64,000 nucleotides of DNA from Tardiphaga robiniae (GCF_001618955.1 NZ_LVYV01000053.1:1-64000); one strand, 5' to 3'. Shown: positions 31,000 through 40,868, counted from the first letter of the stretch. Numbers and translations are program-made. Notes: generated from the sequence alone by a model not told the origin.

Positions 31000-32762
31000 G
31001 CGCTCATTCGTTCGGACCACGGCTGACTGAGAAAGGCGCGATCTTCCGCCTCTGGGCGCCGGCTGCGCAACGCGTCGACGTGGTGCTTAGCGATCAATCC
31101 CATCCCTTAAAGCCTAGCGATGACGGCTGGTTTATCGCGGAGGTCGCAGGTGTCGAGGCTGGCGACACCTATCGCTTCAGGATCGACGACAAGACCGACG
31201 TGCCCGACCCGGGCGCACGCTTTCAACCGAACGACATCGCCGGCCCGTCGCAAGTCATCGATCACAGGACATATGCGTGGCGCGCGGCGGACTGGCGCGG
31301 GCGGCCGTGGGAAGAGACCGTTCTGATCGAGACGCATATCGGCACCTACACGCCGGAAGGCACCTACCGCGCCATGATCGACAGGCTCGATCATCTCGTC
31401 GCCACAGGGATCACCGCACTCGAACTGATGCCGCTCGCCGATTTTGCCGGCAAGCGCAACTGGGGCTATGACGGCGTATTGTGGTACGCGCCGGATGCGA
31501 TGTTCGGCCGCCCGGAGGACCTGAAGGCCTTGATCGACGAAGCGCATCTGCGCGGGCTGATGATGTTTCTCGACGTCGTCTACAATCACTTCGGGCCGGA
31601 AGGGAATTATCTCGGCCTCTATGCGCCGGACTTCTTCGGCGGCGCCGACACACCATGGGGTTCGGCGATCGACTATCGTCTGCCTGAAGTCCGCGCTTAT
31701 GCCATCGAGAACGCCGTGGCATGGCTGCGCGACTATTGTTTCGACGGACTGCGGCTCGACGCCGTTCACGCCATCGTCGAACAGGGCGAGATCCCGATGC
31801 TGCATGAGCTGAGCCGCGAAGTCGGCAAGCTCGCCGCCGATACCGGCCGGCACATCCATCTCGTTCTGGAAAACGACGACAACCGTGCCACACTGCTCGA
31901 TCCCGCCACCAACCCGCCGCGCGGCAAATATCGCGCGCAGTGGAACGACGACTATCATCACGCCTGGCACGTGCTTCTGACCGGCGAGGATAGAGGTTAT
32001 TACAGCGACTACGCGCAAAACCCACTCGATCATATCGTGCATGCGCTCGGCTCCGGATTCGCCTATCAGGGACAACCCTCAGCGCATCGCGCGGGCGCTG
32101 AACGCGGCGAACCATCAGGCGAACTCGCACCGGCGGCCTTCGTGAATTTCCTGCAGAACCACGACCAGATCGGCAATCGCGCGCTTGGCGATCGGCTGGA
32201 GACCTTGGCCAGGCCCGAGGCCATCGAAGCTGCGCTGACCGTTACATTGCTGGCGCCGATGGTGCCAATGCTGTTTCAGGGCGAGGAATGGGGCTCGAAA
32301 GTGCCATTCCCGTTTTTCTGCGATTTCGAAGGCGATCTCGCCAATGCCGTGCGCAATGGCCGCAAGAAGGAATTCGCCAGCGCCTACGAAAAGTATGGCG
32401 ACGAGATTCCCGATCCGCTGGACGAGAGCTCCTTCCGCTCGGCCTTCGTGGATTGGGGCAATCGCGAAACGACCACGGGTAAGAAGCGGTTGACGCTAGT
32501 CCGTGAGCTGCTCGCATTGCGCAAGCAGCATATCGTGCCGCGCCTCGCTGGCGCACGGTTCGGCCAGGCTGAGGCGAGTGACGACGGTTTGCTCACGGCC
32601 TTCTGGAAGATGGGTGACGACAGCAGGCTGCATCTCACGGCCAATCTTTCCGACAAGGCCATCAACGCAGCTCCGCCGAGCACAGGCACGACAATCTGGG
32701 GCAACACCAGCACCGGCGTGGGGACGCCGTGGTCCGTCATATGGCGGATCGGAGACAGATAA
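30996..32762 (+). CDS. Malto-oligosyltrehalose trehalohydrolase TreZ
   Basis: TreZ releases trehalose from maltooligosyltrehalose made by TreY. The 588-residue protein has an N-terminal CBM48 region (GAIFRLWAPAAQRVDVVLSD) and a GH13_10 barrel. Landmarks are ETHIGTYTPEGTYRAMIDRL, ELMPLADFAGKRNWGYDGV, FLDVVYNHFGPEGNYL, DGLRLDAVHAIVEQG (nucleophile Asp), HLVLENDDN (acid Glu) and NFLQNHDQIGNRALGDR. Its TAA shares bases with the treY ATG (TAATG), and it overlaps glgX by 4 nt. Confidence 0.95.
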   Translation: MSAHSFGPRLTEKGAIFRLWAPAAQRVDVVLSDQSHPLKPSDDGWFIAEVAGVEAGDTYRFRIDDKTDVPDPGARFQPNDIAGPSQVIDHRTYAWRAADWRGRPWEETVLIETHIGTYTPEGTYRAMIDRLDHLVATGITALELMPLADFAGKRNWGYDGVLWYAPDAMFGRPEDLKALIDEAHLRGLMMFLDVVYNHFGPEGNYLGLYAPDFFGGADTPWGSAIDYRLPEVRAYAIENAVAWLRDYCFDGLRLDAVHAIVEQGEIPMLHELSREVGKLAADTGRHIHLVLENDDNRATLLDPATNPPRGKYRAQWNDDYHHAWHVLLTGEDRGYYSDYAQNPLDHIVHALGSGFAYQGQPSAHRAGAERGEPSGELAPAAFVNFLQNHDQIGNRALGDRLETLARPEAIEAALTVTLLAPMVPMLFQGEEWGSKVPFPFFCDFEGDLANAVRNGRKKEFASAYEKYGDEIPDPLDESSFRSAFVDWGNRETTTGKKRLTLVRELLALRKQHIVPRLAGARFGQAEASDDGLLTAFWKMGDDSRLHLTANLSDKAINAAPPSTGTTIWGNTSTGVGTPWSVIWRIGDR

Positions 32763-35554
32763 TGGCGCCAGCGATTCCCATCGCGACCTACCGTATTCAA
32801 CTCACTAAGGATTTCGATTTCGATGCCACCGCGGGCATCGTGCCCTATCTGAAAGCGCTCGGCATCACCCATCTCTATGCCTCGCCATTCATGAAATCGC
32901 GCGCGGGCTCGACCCATGGCTATGACATTGTCGATCACACCAAGCTCAATCCGGAGCTGGGCGGCGAAGACGGCTTCGAGCGCTTGAGTGCCGCGCTGAA
33001 GGCCAACGATATCGGCCTGATCCTCGACTTTGTGCCCAATCATGTGGGTGTGCATTTCGCTGACAATCCGTGGTGGCTCGACGTGCTGGAATGGGGACAG
33101 GCCTCGCCGCACGCCGTCTCCTTCGACATCGATTGGGACACCCTGCCCTATCGCGCACGCAGGGGTGTGCTGCTGCCGATCATCGGCAGCTCGTATGGCC
33201 AGGCGCTGGACAATGGCGAGATCGAGCTGAAATACGACGCCGAGGAAGGCAGCTTCTCGGCCTGGTATTTCGAACATCGGCTGCCGATCGCACCGGAGCG
33301 CTATAGCGAGATGCTACGCACCATCGTCAAGGAAGCCGATGCCGGCAACACGCCAGCCGGCCGGGCAATCCTGACACTGGCGGCCAAGCACAAGGGCCTC
33401 CGCCATCCCAACCGGCGGCAAGCACCAGCCTTCAAGCAGCAGCTGGCGTCGATCGACGGCACTGCCGAGGTTATCACGCGCGGCCTCGACGCCTATCGCG
33501 CCGGGCTGGATCGGCCCGCCCAGATTCAGGCCATGCACATGCTGCTGGAGCGCCAGCACTACAAGCTTGGCCAATGGCGTCTTGCTTCGAGCGAGATCAA
33601 CTACCGCCGCTTCTTCGACGTCAATACGCTGGCTGGTCTGCGTATCGAGGACGCCGATACGTTCGAGGCGATCCATTCGCTGGTCAAACGGCTGATTGCC
33701 GAAGACAAGCTGCAGGGGTTGCGGCTGGACCACATCGACGGCCTTCACGATCCCTCGCAATATTTCCAACGGCTGCGCCGGCTGATCCGCGAGGCGCATG
33801 GCAACAGTACCAAACCGTTCTATGTCGTAGTGGAGAAGATTCTCGGCGAGCACGAGAAGCTGGTGCCTTTCGCCGGCGTGCATGGCACCACCGGCTATGA
33901 ATGGCTCAATGTGATCACGCAGGTACTGGTCGAAGAAAAAGGCCTAGAACCACTGGGCGAAACTTGGCGACAGGTGAGCAACGTCTCGCCGAAATTCGAA
34001 CCGCAACTGGTGGAAGCCAAGCGCCGCGTGCTCGATACGCTGCTGCTCAGCGAATTCACCGTGCTGACGCGTCTGCTGGCACGGATCGCCAACGGACATT
34101 ATTCGACGCGCGATTTCTCTGCCGACACGCTGCGTCAGGCTTTCGAACTCTACGTGCTGCATTTCCCGGTCTATCGCACCTATCTCTCCACCGCCGGTCC
34201 ATCTGCCCTAGACCGGCAACTGATCGCCACGACCATCGAGAAGGCTCGCGCCGACTGGTTCGCTGCCGACGAAGGCTTGTTCGACTTCCTGCGCGACGCT
34301 CTGACGCTGGACCTGCTGAAGCCCGGCCGCCCCGCGCATAGCAAGCCGCGGGTGCGACGCTTTGCATTGAAGGTACAGCAGTTCACCGGGCCGACGATGG
34401 CGAAGTCGCTCGAAGACACTGCTTTCTATCGCTATCATCGCCTGCTGGCGTTCAACGAAGTCGGCGGCGAGCCGGCAGCGGAAGCGATACCTGTCGCCAC
34501 GTTCCACGAGATAATGGTCGCGCGCGCGCGCGAGCGGCCGCATGGCATGACCTCGACCGCCACTCACGACACCAAGCGTGGCGAGGATGCCCGCGCGCGT
34601 TTGCTGGCGCTGGCCGAAATGCCCGGTGAATGGGCCAGTACGGTCAGTCGCTGGAAGGTGCTGAACGCGCCGCATCTGGTGGTCTACGGCGAGATGCGCG
34701 CGCCCTCCGCGGCGTTTGAGTATATGTTGTACCAGGCGCTTATCGGCGCCTGGCCGCTCGGCGGGCAGGACAATTCCTTCCTCGAACGCATGCAGGCCTA
34801 TGCGCTGAAGGCGGCGCGCGAGGGCAAGCAGGAAACGAGCTGGCTCAACCCGAACGACGCCTATGAGAAGGGTCTGCGCACGTTTCTGGAGCGCATTCTC
34901 GACCCGGCCCAGTCGCCGGAATTTCTTGCAGCGCTTGAGACCTTTGCCAAACGCACATCGCTGATCGGCGCATTGAATTCACTCAGCCAGATCACGCTGA
35001 AAGCGACCATTCCCGGCATGCCGGACTTCTATCAGGGCACCGAATTCTGGGATTTCTCGCTGGTCGATCCCGATAACCGCCGCCCGGTGGATTTCGCCGA
35101 ACGCGCGAAAGTGCTGGAGATACTGCAGCAGCCGGATTGGGCAGCGCTGGCGCAACACTGGGATGATGGCCACATCAAGCTCGCCTGGACGCGCGAGCTG
35201 TTGAAACACCGCACCGAGATGGCAGCCGTCTTCACCGATGGCGATTACGAACCACTTGAAGTGACCGGACCTCATGCCGCGCACATCATCGCCTTTGCTC
35301 GGCGGCATCAGCGCGACGCGGCGATCGTCGTGATCCCGCGCGCCTTTTTCGAAGCGACGCAAGGCGGGCGGCATTGGCCGGAGGCAACGGCCTTCGACGC
35401 GACAGTGATCGCGCCCGGCTACATCGTTGAAGGTTCTCCGCCAAAGAACGGTGCGAGCGAGCTTTCCGTTGCCAAACTCTTCAGGCAGATTCCGATGGCG
35501 ATCGTAAAGGCACATGCCGCGCCGAAACGCTTTCGTTCGACGCGTTTGCGATAG
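32762..35554 (+). CDS. Malto-oligosyltrehalose synthase TreY
   Basis: TreY converts the reducing-end alpha-1,4 bond of maltodextrin into an alpha,alpha-1,1 trehalose bond. ATG 32762 gives MAPAIPIATYRIQL, the usual family start, and 930 residues. Motifs are LYASPFMKSRAGSTHGYDIVDH, ILDFVPNHVGVHFADNPWW, LQGLRLDHIDGLHDP (nucleophile Asp), YVVVEKILGEHEKL (acid Glu) and TSTATHDTKRGEDARARL. PGMPDFYQGTEFWDFSLVDPDNRRPVD is the typical C-terminal core. It ends the plus-strand operon. The 230 bp that follow hold no convincing gene; a weak GCGAGT/ACTCGC hairpin is present at 35671-35696. Confidence 0.95.
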   Translation: MAPAIPIATYRIQLTKDFDFDATAGIVPYLKALGITHLYASPFMKSRAGSTHGYDIVDHTKLNPELGGEDGFERLSAALKANDIGLILDFVPNHVGVHFADNPWWLDVLEWGQASPHAVSFDIDWDTLPYRARRGVLLPIIGSSYGQALDNGEIELKYDAEEGSFSAWYFEHRLPIAPERYSEMLRTIVKEADAGNTPAGRAILTLAAKHKGLRHPNRRQAPAFKQQLASIDGTAEVITRGLDAYRAGLDRPAQIQAMHMLLERQHYKLGQWRLASSEINYRRFFDVNTLAGLRIEDADTFEAIHSLVKRLIAEDKLQGLRLDHIDGLHDPSQYFQRLRRLIREAHGNSTKPFYVVVEKILGEHEKLVPFAGVHGTTGYEWLNVITQVLVEEKGLEPLGETWRQVSNVSPKFEPQLVEAKRRVLDTLLLSEFTVLTRLLARIANGHYSTRDFSADTLRQAFELYVLHFPVYRTYLSTAGPSALDRQLIATTIEKARADWFAADEGLFDFLRDALTLDLLKPGRPAHSKPRVRRFALKVQQFTGPTMAKSLEDTAFYRYHRLLAFNEVGGEPAAEAIPVATFHEIMVARARERPHGMTSTATHDTKRGEDARARLLALAEMPGEWASTVSRWKVLNAPHLVVYGEMRAPSAAFEYMLYQALIGAWPLGGQDNSFLERMQAYALKAAREGKQETSWLNPNDAYEKGLRTFLERILDPAQSPEFLAALETFAKRTSLIGALNSLSQITLKATIPGMPDFYQGTEFWDFSLVDPDNRRPVDFAERAKVLEILQQPDWAALAQHWDDGHIKLAWTRELLKHRTEMAAVFTDGDYEPLEVTGPHAAHIIAFARRHQRDAAIVVIPRAFFEATQGGRHWPEATAFDATVIAPGYIVEGSPPKNGASELSVAKLFRQIPMAIVKAHAAPKRFRSTRLR

Positions 35555-35784
35555 CACACACGACAAGGCCGCCCGGGATCAACGGCCGGACGGCCTGGCG
35601 GATATCGTGCCGACTCGAGAAAGGTCGGTTCCCTTCCTCCGCGTGCTCAAAGCTTTTCATCAAATTATTTGCGAGTGGTTTACGATCAAACTCGCGTGCG
35701 CCGCACTATCGCAGGATATTTTTATGCTGCACTGCAGCAGGCATTGAAGATGTGTGAGATTCTCTGCACGCCCCAATCGCCGCT

Positions 35785-36096
35785 TCAACTCTTTTTCGTG
35801 AGCAGCAGATTTCCGCGCGATTTGATCGCTGCCTGCGCCACTTCGGCGAAGCGCTGCAGCAACCAGGGCAGCACCACTTCAACGGTGACATGATCCTCGG
35901 CCACATCGACATGACCGGACGCCGCCTGCCCCATGGCACGGACGCGGAAGATCATCCGGTCGCCGTCCCAGCGCTCCTCGTCAACTTTCAACATTGGTAC
36001 ATTAGTTGCTGCGCGTGTCAGTCCTGTCTTGAGCCGGCGCGCAGCTTCCTCGCGGCCGAGCCTGTGCGGAATGGAAACGACGAGCGGTGCAGACAT
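35785..36096 (-). CDS. Polyhydroxyalkanoic acid system family protein
   Basis: The 103-residue protein matches the small PHA-granule-region family: N-terminal VVSIPHRLGREEAARRLKTGL, central VDEERWDGDRMIFRVRAMGQAASGHVDV and a C-terminal VEVVLPWLLQRFAEVAQAAI. The family is encoded near PHA genes in some proteobacteria but its activity is not defined; no other PHA gene is in this window. It is divergent from the DUF3309 gene; no stress promoter match was found on its own strand. Confidence 0.8.
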   Translation of the reverse strand: MSAPLVVSIPHRLGREEAARRLKTGLTRAATNVPMLKVDEERWDGDRMIFRVRAMGQAASGHVDVAEDHVTVEVVLPWLLQRFAEVAQAAIKSRGNLLLTKKS

Positions 36097-36173
36097 CTCA
36101 TGATCCTTTGTTAGTTAAGGTCGATGTAAGCGCGAAATCGTCCAACGGTAGTCGTAATGAAGGTTTCAACCCT

Positions 36174-36198
36174 GGAACCTTGCGGGCGCCTGCGCGTT
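36174..36198 (+). promoter_or_regulatory. EcfG-type stress promoter for DUF3309 gene
   Basis: GGAAC at 36174-36178 is followed after exactly 16 nt by CGTT at 36195-36198, a full match to the EcfG consensus. It lies 53 nt upstream of the ATG at 36252 on the same strand. Confidence 0.75.
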
Positions 36199-36251
36199 TT
36201 TACCGCATGAAGGCAGCCGGCTCGTCCGTCTGCCAGGCTGAGGAGACATTC

Positions 36252-36416
36252 ATGTCCATTGGTACGATTATTCTGATCATCCTGATTATCGCCTTGCTTG
36301 GTGGTTTCAGCGGTATCGGCGGCGGTCCGTTCTACGGCACCGGCTATTACGGCGGCGGCGGTCTCGGCCTCATCGTGGTGATCCTGCTGATCCTCCTGCT
36401 GCTTGGTAAGCTGTAA
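36252..36416 (+). CDS. Small membrane protein, DUF3309 type
   Basis: The start is ATG 36252, with AGGAGA at 36241-36246. The 54-residue protein is two hydrophobic segments (MSIGTIILIILIIALLGG and GLGLIVVILLILLLLGKL) joined by a Gly/Tyr/Pro-rich turn. This is the layout of DUF3309 proteins, which are widespread in alphaproteobacteria. No function is known. An exact EcfG-type promoter upstream suggests induction in general stress. The longer frame starting at 36087 is rejected because it would read through the promoter. Confidence 0.8.
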   Translation: MSIGTIILIILIIALLGGFSGIGGGPFYGTGYYGGGGLGLIVVILLILLLLGKL

Positions 36417-36436
36417 GAGCGAATATTGATTTCAAG

Positions 36437-36466
36437 GCGCGCGATCCGGAAGGGTCGCGCGCTTTT
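36437..36466 (+). terminator. Terminator after the DUF3309 gene
   Basis: GCGCGCGA (36437-36444) pairs with TCGCGCGC (36455-36462) over a 10-nt loop and is followed by TTTT. It starts 20 nt after the DUF3309 stop. Confidence 0.75.
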
Positions 36467-36480
36467 CCATGCACGTACGC

Positions 36481-36522
36481 TCTCACCGTCATCACCCGCG
36501 AAAGCGAGTAATGACGGTGAGA
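36481..36522 (-). terminator. Hairpin at the 3' end of ligD
   Basis: TCTCACCGTCAT (36481-36492) and ATGACGGTGAGA (36511-36522) form a perfect 12-bp stem with an 18-nt loop, directly beyond the ligD stop codon. No strong T-run follows on the minus strand, so it may act as a transcript-end stabiliser. Confidence 0.55.
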
Positions 36523-36523
36523 G

Positions 36524-39259
36524 TCATTTCATTTTCCCGATCGCCGCCTTGATCGACGACGCGGCATCCTCGTAACCCGCCCACGCCTTGCTCTTCGCCA
36601 GTAGCGCCGGGACGCTCCGCACGGTGAAATTCTTCGGATCCAGATCTTTACGCAGCTGTGACCATGTCAGCGGCATCGACACCGTGGCACCCTTACGCGC
36701 CCGCGGCGACAGCACCGAGACCGCGGTCGACATCCGGTCATTGCGCAGATAATCGAGGAAAATCTTTCCACCACGCAGCTTCTTCGACATGTTGAGCAGG
36801 TAGCGCTCAGGGTCGTCGCTGGCCATCTGCTGGCATACGGCCTGCGCAAAAGTCTTCGCCGTCTTCCAGTCGACCTTGTCCTTCGCACCATACAGCAGCG
36901 GCGCCACCACATGCAGGCCCTTGCCGCCGGTCGTCTTGCAGAAACTCTCCATGCCAAGGCTCGAGAGCCGTTCGCGCATCTCGCGTGCCGCATCCATGAC
37001 GGCAATGAACTCCACATCAGGCGCCGGGTCGAGATCGAACACCAGACGCCCCGGTGTATCCGGAGCATCAGGCGCGCAATTCCACGGATGCAGTTCGAGC
37101 CCGCCGATCTGCGCTACGGCCGCAAGACCCTCGACGCGATCGATCTGCAGGTAAGGCTTGCGGTCGCCGGAGACTTTCACCAGTTCGAGCAGGTTCGATG
37201 TCCCCGGCATTGCGTGGCGTTGGAAGAACTGCTGCCCGTCGATGCCGTCGGGTGCGCGCACGATCGAACACGGGCGGCCCTTGAGATAGTCCATCATCCA
37301 GTTGCCGACGGTTTCGAAATACGCCGCGAGATCGCGTTTGGTGACCGGCTCGCCATCGCCAGCATCCGGCCATAGCTCCTTGTCGGGTTTGGAAATCGAT
37401 ACGCCCATGACAACGGCATTGCCTGCCGCAGCTTTTGCGGGCGCGGCTTTTCTTGCGGAGCTTTTGGCAGTCTTCTTCGCGCCACGCTTCGGTGTCGGCT
37501 CAGCAAGTTCGGTCTTCTTGGGAGTTTCGGCCTCGACCTCATCGGCCGGCTTGTCCTGCCGCAGCCCCTTGAACGACGCCTGACGGACCATGCCGGCGCC
37601 GGTAAAGCCTGCGAATTCGATCTCGGCCACCAGTTCGGGCTTGAGCCAATGCACGTCCCGGCCACCCGGTGGCGTCTCCTTGCCGCCGAACGGGCTGGTC
37701 TTCGCCGCCGCTTTCTTCAATGCCGGCATGATGCGCGTGACCTTGTCCTGGCCGAAACCAGTGCCGACCACGCCGACATAAGCGAGATGACCGCCTCTGT
37801 TGACGCCGACCATCAGCGAGCGGAATTTGCCGTTGGTGGTCTTCCATGCGCCAACCACAACCTCGTGGCCCGCGCGGCATTTGGCCTTGGTCCAGTTTTG
37901 CGAGCGGCCGGACACATAGGGCGCCGACAGCTTCTTGGAGACGATGCCTTCCAGTGACAGTTTGCACGCCGACTGCAGGATGGCGTCGCCGCCCGTCTCG
38001 AAATGATCGACGTAACGGATCAGGCCTTCCTTGCGGCGACCACGGGCCTTGTCGAGCAGCGCCTTCAATCGCTCCTTGCGCTCGCCGAGCGGCAGCTTCC
38101 GCAGGTCTTCGCCTTCGGCGAACAGAAGGTCGAACACGAAAAAAATGAGCGTATCGGTCTCGCCATCCGACAGCGCCGCCTGCAGCGCCGCGAAATCCGG
38201 CGCGCCGTGGGCATCGAGGCCGACAATCTCGCCATCGACGATCGCATCCGGCAGGCCGGTGGCCTCCCTGGCGATGGCCTGAAACTTCTCCGTCCAGTCG
38301 AGCCCCTTGCGTGTCTTCAGCGTGGCCGCACCGTCTTCGACGCGGATCTGCACGCGATAGCCGTCGAACTTGATCTCATGCGCCCAGCCATCCGCGGAGG
38401 GCGGCCGATCCACGATGGTGCAAAGTTGAGGTGCCACGAAGCCGGGTATCTTTGCGACCTTGACCGGCTTCACGGAGGTTTTGGCTACCTTCTTTGTCAC
38501 GGCGCTCTTTGCTGCAATCTTCTTGGTCGCACGCTTGCCGACATCCGCCTTGGTCTTCACACCCTTCTTCGCACGCGCATCAGCAGCACTCCCCTCGCTG
38601 GAATCCCACACCGCATCCGGCTTGATCTTCGCCGTCTTAACAATCATGAACGGCTTCGGCGCCTTGCCTTTTCCTGACGCGATGGCACTCATGCTGCGGC
38701 CAGACGCCACTGACTTATCATCGTCGAGGGTAGTGTTGGCCTTGCCCTCCCTCACAAACTCATCGCGATGCTTGATCAGCAACCAGTTGGTGCGCTTGCC
38801 GCCATTGCGGTCATGCTTCATGCGCACCAGCACAAAGCCGCCATGCAGCTTCTCGCCGTCCAAAGTGAATTTCAGATCGCCTTGCTTGAAGCCCTTTTCC
38901 GGGTCGTCACTCTCCCAATAGCCGCGGTCCCACAGCTGCACCGTGCCGCCGCCATATTGCCCTTTGGGGATGGTGCCTTCGAAATCGCCGTAGTCGAGCG
39001 GATGGTCCTCTACCTCGACAGCGAGGCGCTTGTCGGCGGGGTCCATCGATGGCCCGCGAGTCACGGCCCAGGACTTGAAGACGCCGTCCATCTCCAGCCG
39101 CAAGTCGTAATGCAGCCGCGTGGCATCGTGTTTCTGGATCACGAAGCGGCGACGCTTCGCCGGCGCGACCACGATCTGACCGGAGGGCTCATTGGTGAGC
39201 GCGAAATCACGTTTCCGGCGGTAAATCGATAGCTGCTTGTCGGCCACACCGTCCCCCAC
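36524..39259 (-). CDS. ATP-dependent DNA ligase D (LigD), phosphoesterase-ligase-polymerase
   Basis: LigD seals double-strand breaks in bacterial non-homologous end joining with Ku. The 911-residue protein has the domain order 3'-phosphoesterase (about 30-190; [38 protein letters not shown]), ATP ligase, then polymerase. In the ligase the catalytic Lys is at about 296 ([10 protein letters not shown]). The polymerase (about 640-900) has the metal-binding DLDPAPDV and [11 protein letters not shown]. Ala/Lys-rich linkers (about 225-265 and 590-630) join them. The start is a GTG at 39259, with another GTG four codons later. It is divergent from ku, sharing a 131-bp region with overlapping EcfG-type promoters. 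Confidence 0.95.
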   Translation of the reverse strand: MGDGVADKQLSIYRRKRDFALTNEPSGQIVVAPAKRRRFVIQKHDATRLHYDLRLEMDGVFKSWAVTRGPSMDPADKRLAVEVEDHPLDYGDFEGTIPKGQYGGGTVQLWDRGYWESDDPEKGFKQGDLKFTLDGEKLHGGFVLVRMKHDRNGGKRTNWLLIKHRDEFVREGKANTTLDDDKSVASGRSMSAIASGKGKAPKPFMIVKTAKIKPDAVWDSSEGSAADARAKKGVKTKADVGKRATKKIAAKSAVTKKVAKTSVKPVKVAKIPGFVAPQLCTIVDRPPSADGWAHEIKFDGYRVQIRVEDGAATLKTRKGLDWTEKFQAIAREATGLPDAIVDGEIVGLDAHGAPDFAALQAALSDGETDTLIFFVFDLLFAEGEDLRKLPLGERKERLKALLDKARGRRKEGLIRYVDHFETGGDAILQSACKLSLEGIVSKKLSAPYVSGRSQNWTKAKCRAGHEVVVGAWKTTNGKFRSLMVGVNRGGHLAYVGVVGTGFGQDKVTRIMPALKKAAAKTSPFGGKETPPGGRDVHWLKPELVAEIEFAGFTGAGMVRQASFKGLRQDKPADEVEAETPKKTELAEPTPKRGAKKTAKSSARKAAPAKAAAGNAVVMGVSISKPDKELWPDAGDGEPVTKRDLAAYFETVGNWMMDYLKGRPCSIVRAPDGIDGQQFFQRHAMPGTSNLLELVKVSGDRKPYLQIDRVEGLAAVAQIGGLELHPWNCAPDAPDTPGRLVFDLDPAPDVEFIAVMDAAREMRERLSSLGMESFCKTTGGKGLHVVAPLLYGAKDKVDWKTAKTFAQAVCQQMASDDPERYLLNMSKKLRGGKIFLDYLRNDRMSTAVSVLSPRARKGATVSMPLTWSQLRKDLDPKNFTVRSVPALLAKSKAWAGYEDAASSIKAAIGKMK

Positions 39260-39287
39260 TCAACGCATTGGGCGCATGATCCGGCCC

Positions 39288-39312
39288 GGAACTAAAACCG
39301 ACAACTGCCGTT
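39288..39312 (+). promoter_or_regulatory. EcfG-type stress promoter for ku
   Basis: GGAAC at 39288-39292 is followed after exactly 16 nt by CGTT at 39309-39312, a full consensus match. The ku ATG is 78 nt downstream. It overlaps an oppositely directed promoter for ligD (39296-39320). Confidence 0.75.
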
Positions 39313-39320
39313 GAAGTTCC
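39296..39320 (-). promoter_or_regulatory. EcfG-type stress promoter for ligD
   Basis: On the minus strand GGAAC (39320-39316) is followed after 16 nt by GGTT (39299-39296), one mismatch from CGTT. The ligD GTG at 39259 lies 36 nt beyond the -10 box. The two promoters face each other and overlap, so polymerase could bind only one at a time. Confidence 0.6.
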
Positions 39321-39390
39321 TGGAAATCCGCGCAGGCGCAATACTTTGCGGCCTGTGCGGTTTATTTGTAGATCGAGTTGGAGGACGAGT

Positions 39391-40278
39391 ATGGCCCCGC
39401 CCCGCGCCTATTGGAAAGGCTCTCTCAAGCTGTCGCTCGTCACCTGCCCGGTGGTGCTGTATCCGGCCGCGACCTCGGTCGAGAAAACAAAATTCCACAT
39501 GATCAACCGCGAGACCGGCAACCGGCTGAAACAGCAGATGGTGGATGCCGAGACCGGCGACATCGTGGAGAAGGAGCAGAAGGGCCGTGGCTACGAGATC
39601 AGCAAGGGCGAATATGTCGAGATTGAGAAGGAAGAGCTCGAGGCCGTGCAGATCGAGAGCAATCACACCATCGATATCGATAATTTCGTGCCGCGCGACG
39701 AGATTGATCGACGTTATCTGAACAACCCCTATTACATCGCGCCCGACGGCAAGGCCGGCGCCGATGCGTTCGCCGTGATCCGCGATGCCATGAAGGACAA
39801 GGATCGCGTGGCGCTGGCGCGCATCGTGCTCACCAATCGCGAACACATCATCGCCATCGAGCCGCTCGGAAAGGGCCTGCTCGGTACTACGCTGCGCTTT
39901 CCTTATGAGGTGCGCGACGAAGAGGATTATTTCGACGATATCAAGTCGCCGAAGATCTCCAAGGACATGATCGACCTTGCGGTGCATATCCTCGACAGCA
40001 AGGCGTCGCATTTCGATCCCAGCAAGTTCAAGGATGAATATGAGACAGCGCTGAAGACGCTGGTGAAGCGCAAGGCTGCAGGCAAGCCGGTGAAGGTCGT
40101 CGAGAAGGAGGAGAAGCCGGACAACGTCATCAACCTGATGGATGCGCTGAAGGCGAGCCTCAAGGGTGGCAAGGGCAAGTCGACCAAACGCGCTTCGTCG
40201 TCACGACCACATGTGGCGCGCAAGCGTCCGGCCAAGAAGGCTGCGCGGTCATCGGCGCGACATCGCAAGGCAAGCTGA
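39391..40278 (+). CDS. Ku protein, non-homologous end joining
   Basis: Ku binds broken DNA ends as a ring-shaped homodimer and recruits LigD. The ATG at 39391 behind GGAGGA gives MAPPRAYWKGSLKLSLVTCPVVLYPA, the standard bacterial Ku start, and 295 residues. The core beta-barrel region (DAETGDIVEKEQKGRGYEI, FVPRDEIDRRYLNNPYYIAPDG, ALARIVLTNREHIIAI) is complete. A Lys/Arg-rich tail (last about 40 residues) may add DNA contacts. A small secreted-protein gene begins 4 nt after its stop. Confidence 0.95.
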   Translation: MAPPRAYWKGSLKLSLVTCPVVLYPAATSVEKTKFHMINRETGNRLKQQMVDAETGDIVEKEQKGRGYEISKGEYVEIEKEELEAVQIESNHTIDIDNFVPRDEIDRRYLNNPYYIAPDGKAGADAFAVIRDAMKDKDRVALARIVLTNREHIIAIEPLGKGLLGTTLRFPYEVRDEEDYFDDIKSPKISKDMIDLAVHILDSKASHFDPSKFKDEYETALKTLVKRKAAGKPVKVVEKEEKPDNVINLMDALKASLKGGKGKSTKRASSSRPHVARKRPAKKAARSSARHRKAS

Positions 40279-40282
40279 GAGC

Positions 40283-40534
40283 ATGAAGGTTTTGGGAATG
40301 ATCATAGGCGTCGCGTTGATGACGACCGAGGCAGCGCAGGCACAGCAACTGCAGACACGGGAATGCAACGCCTCGAATATCGCCTTCGTCGCCGAAGCCA
40401 TCGCAAAAATGGCCGATGGCAAGCAAAAGAAGACCGCTTCCGACGAAATCGGCCTGGCCAGCGAAGCAATGGTGGAGGGCAAGGACGATGAATGCAAGGA
40501 CCACCTGCTGAAGGCGACCCTACAGACAAAGTGA
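40283..40534 (+). CDS. Small secreted protein of unknown function
   Basis: The ATG at 40283 lies 4 nt after ku, suggesting co-transcription. The 83-residue protein has a signal peptide (MKVLGMIIGVALMTTEAAQA) and a mature part of about 63 residues, Lys- and Glu-rich with two Cys (RECNAS, DECKDH), likely forming one disulphide. No family was recognised and no link to DNA repair can be read. Confidence 0.6.
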   Translation: MKVLGMIIGVALMTTEAAQAQQLQTRECNASNIAFVAEAIAKMADGKQKKTASDEIGLASEAMVEGKDDECKDHLLKATLQTK

Positions 40535-40563
40535 CCTGCAGGTCACCGTCGATCTGACTGAGA

Positions 40564-40839
40564 TCAAGACTTCTTCTTCGAGGTCTTTCTGGATTTCCTC
40601 GTCTTCTTCGTAGTTTTCTTAGCTGCCTTCTTGGCCGCGGTTTTCTTCTTCACCGTCTTTTTCTTCGGCGCCTTCGGCACTTTCTTGCCCTCGGCGCGAG
40701 CTTCGGACAGGCCGATGGCGATCGCCTGTTTGCGGCTGGTCACCTTCTTTTTCGAACGACCACTTCTCAGCGTGCCGGCCTTCGCCTTCTTCACCGCTCG
40801 CGCGACCTCCGCGGCGGCCTTCTTGGAATATTTCGCCAT
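40564..40839 (-). CDS. Lys-rich DUF6496-type DNA-binding-like protein
   Basis: The 91-residue protein opens with a short domain (KYSKKAAAEVARAVKKAKAG, then TLRSGRSKKKVTSRKQAIAIGLSEARAEGKKV) that matches DUF6496 proteins. A tail of about 40 residues made almost wholly of Lys, Ala, Thr and Ser follows, resembling histone-H1-like chromatin proteins. Charge alone predicts nucleic-acid binding. It sits next to ku and ligD and has a degenerate EcfG-type promoter, suggesting a stress role; both points are inference. Confidence 0.75.
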   Translation of the reverse strand: MAKYSKKAAAEVARAVKKAKAGTLRSGRSKKKVTSRKQAIAIGLSEARAEGKKVPKAPKKKTVKKKTAAKKAAKKTTKKTRKSRKTSKKKS

Positions 40840-40868
40840 TCCATGCTCCCGTTATGATCGAAAAGTTC

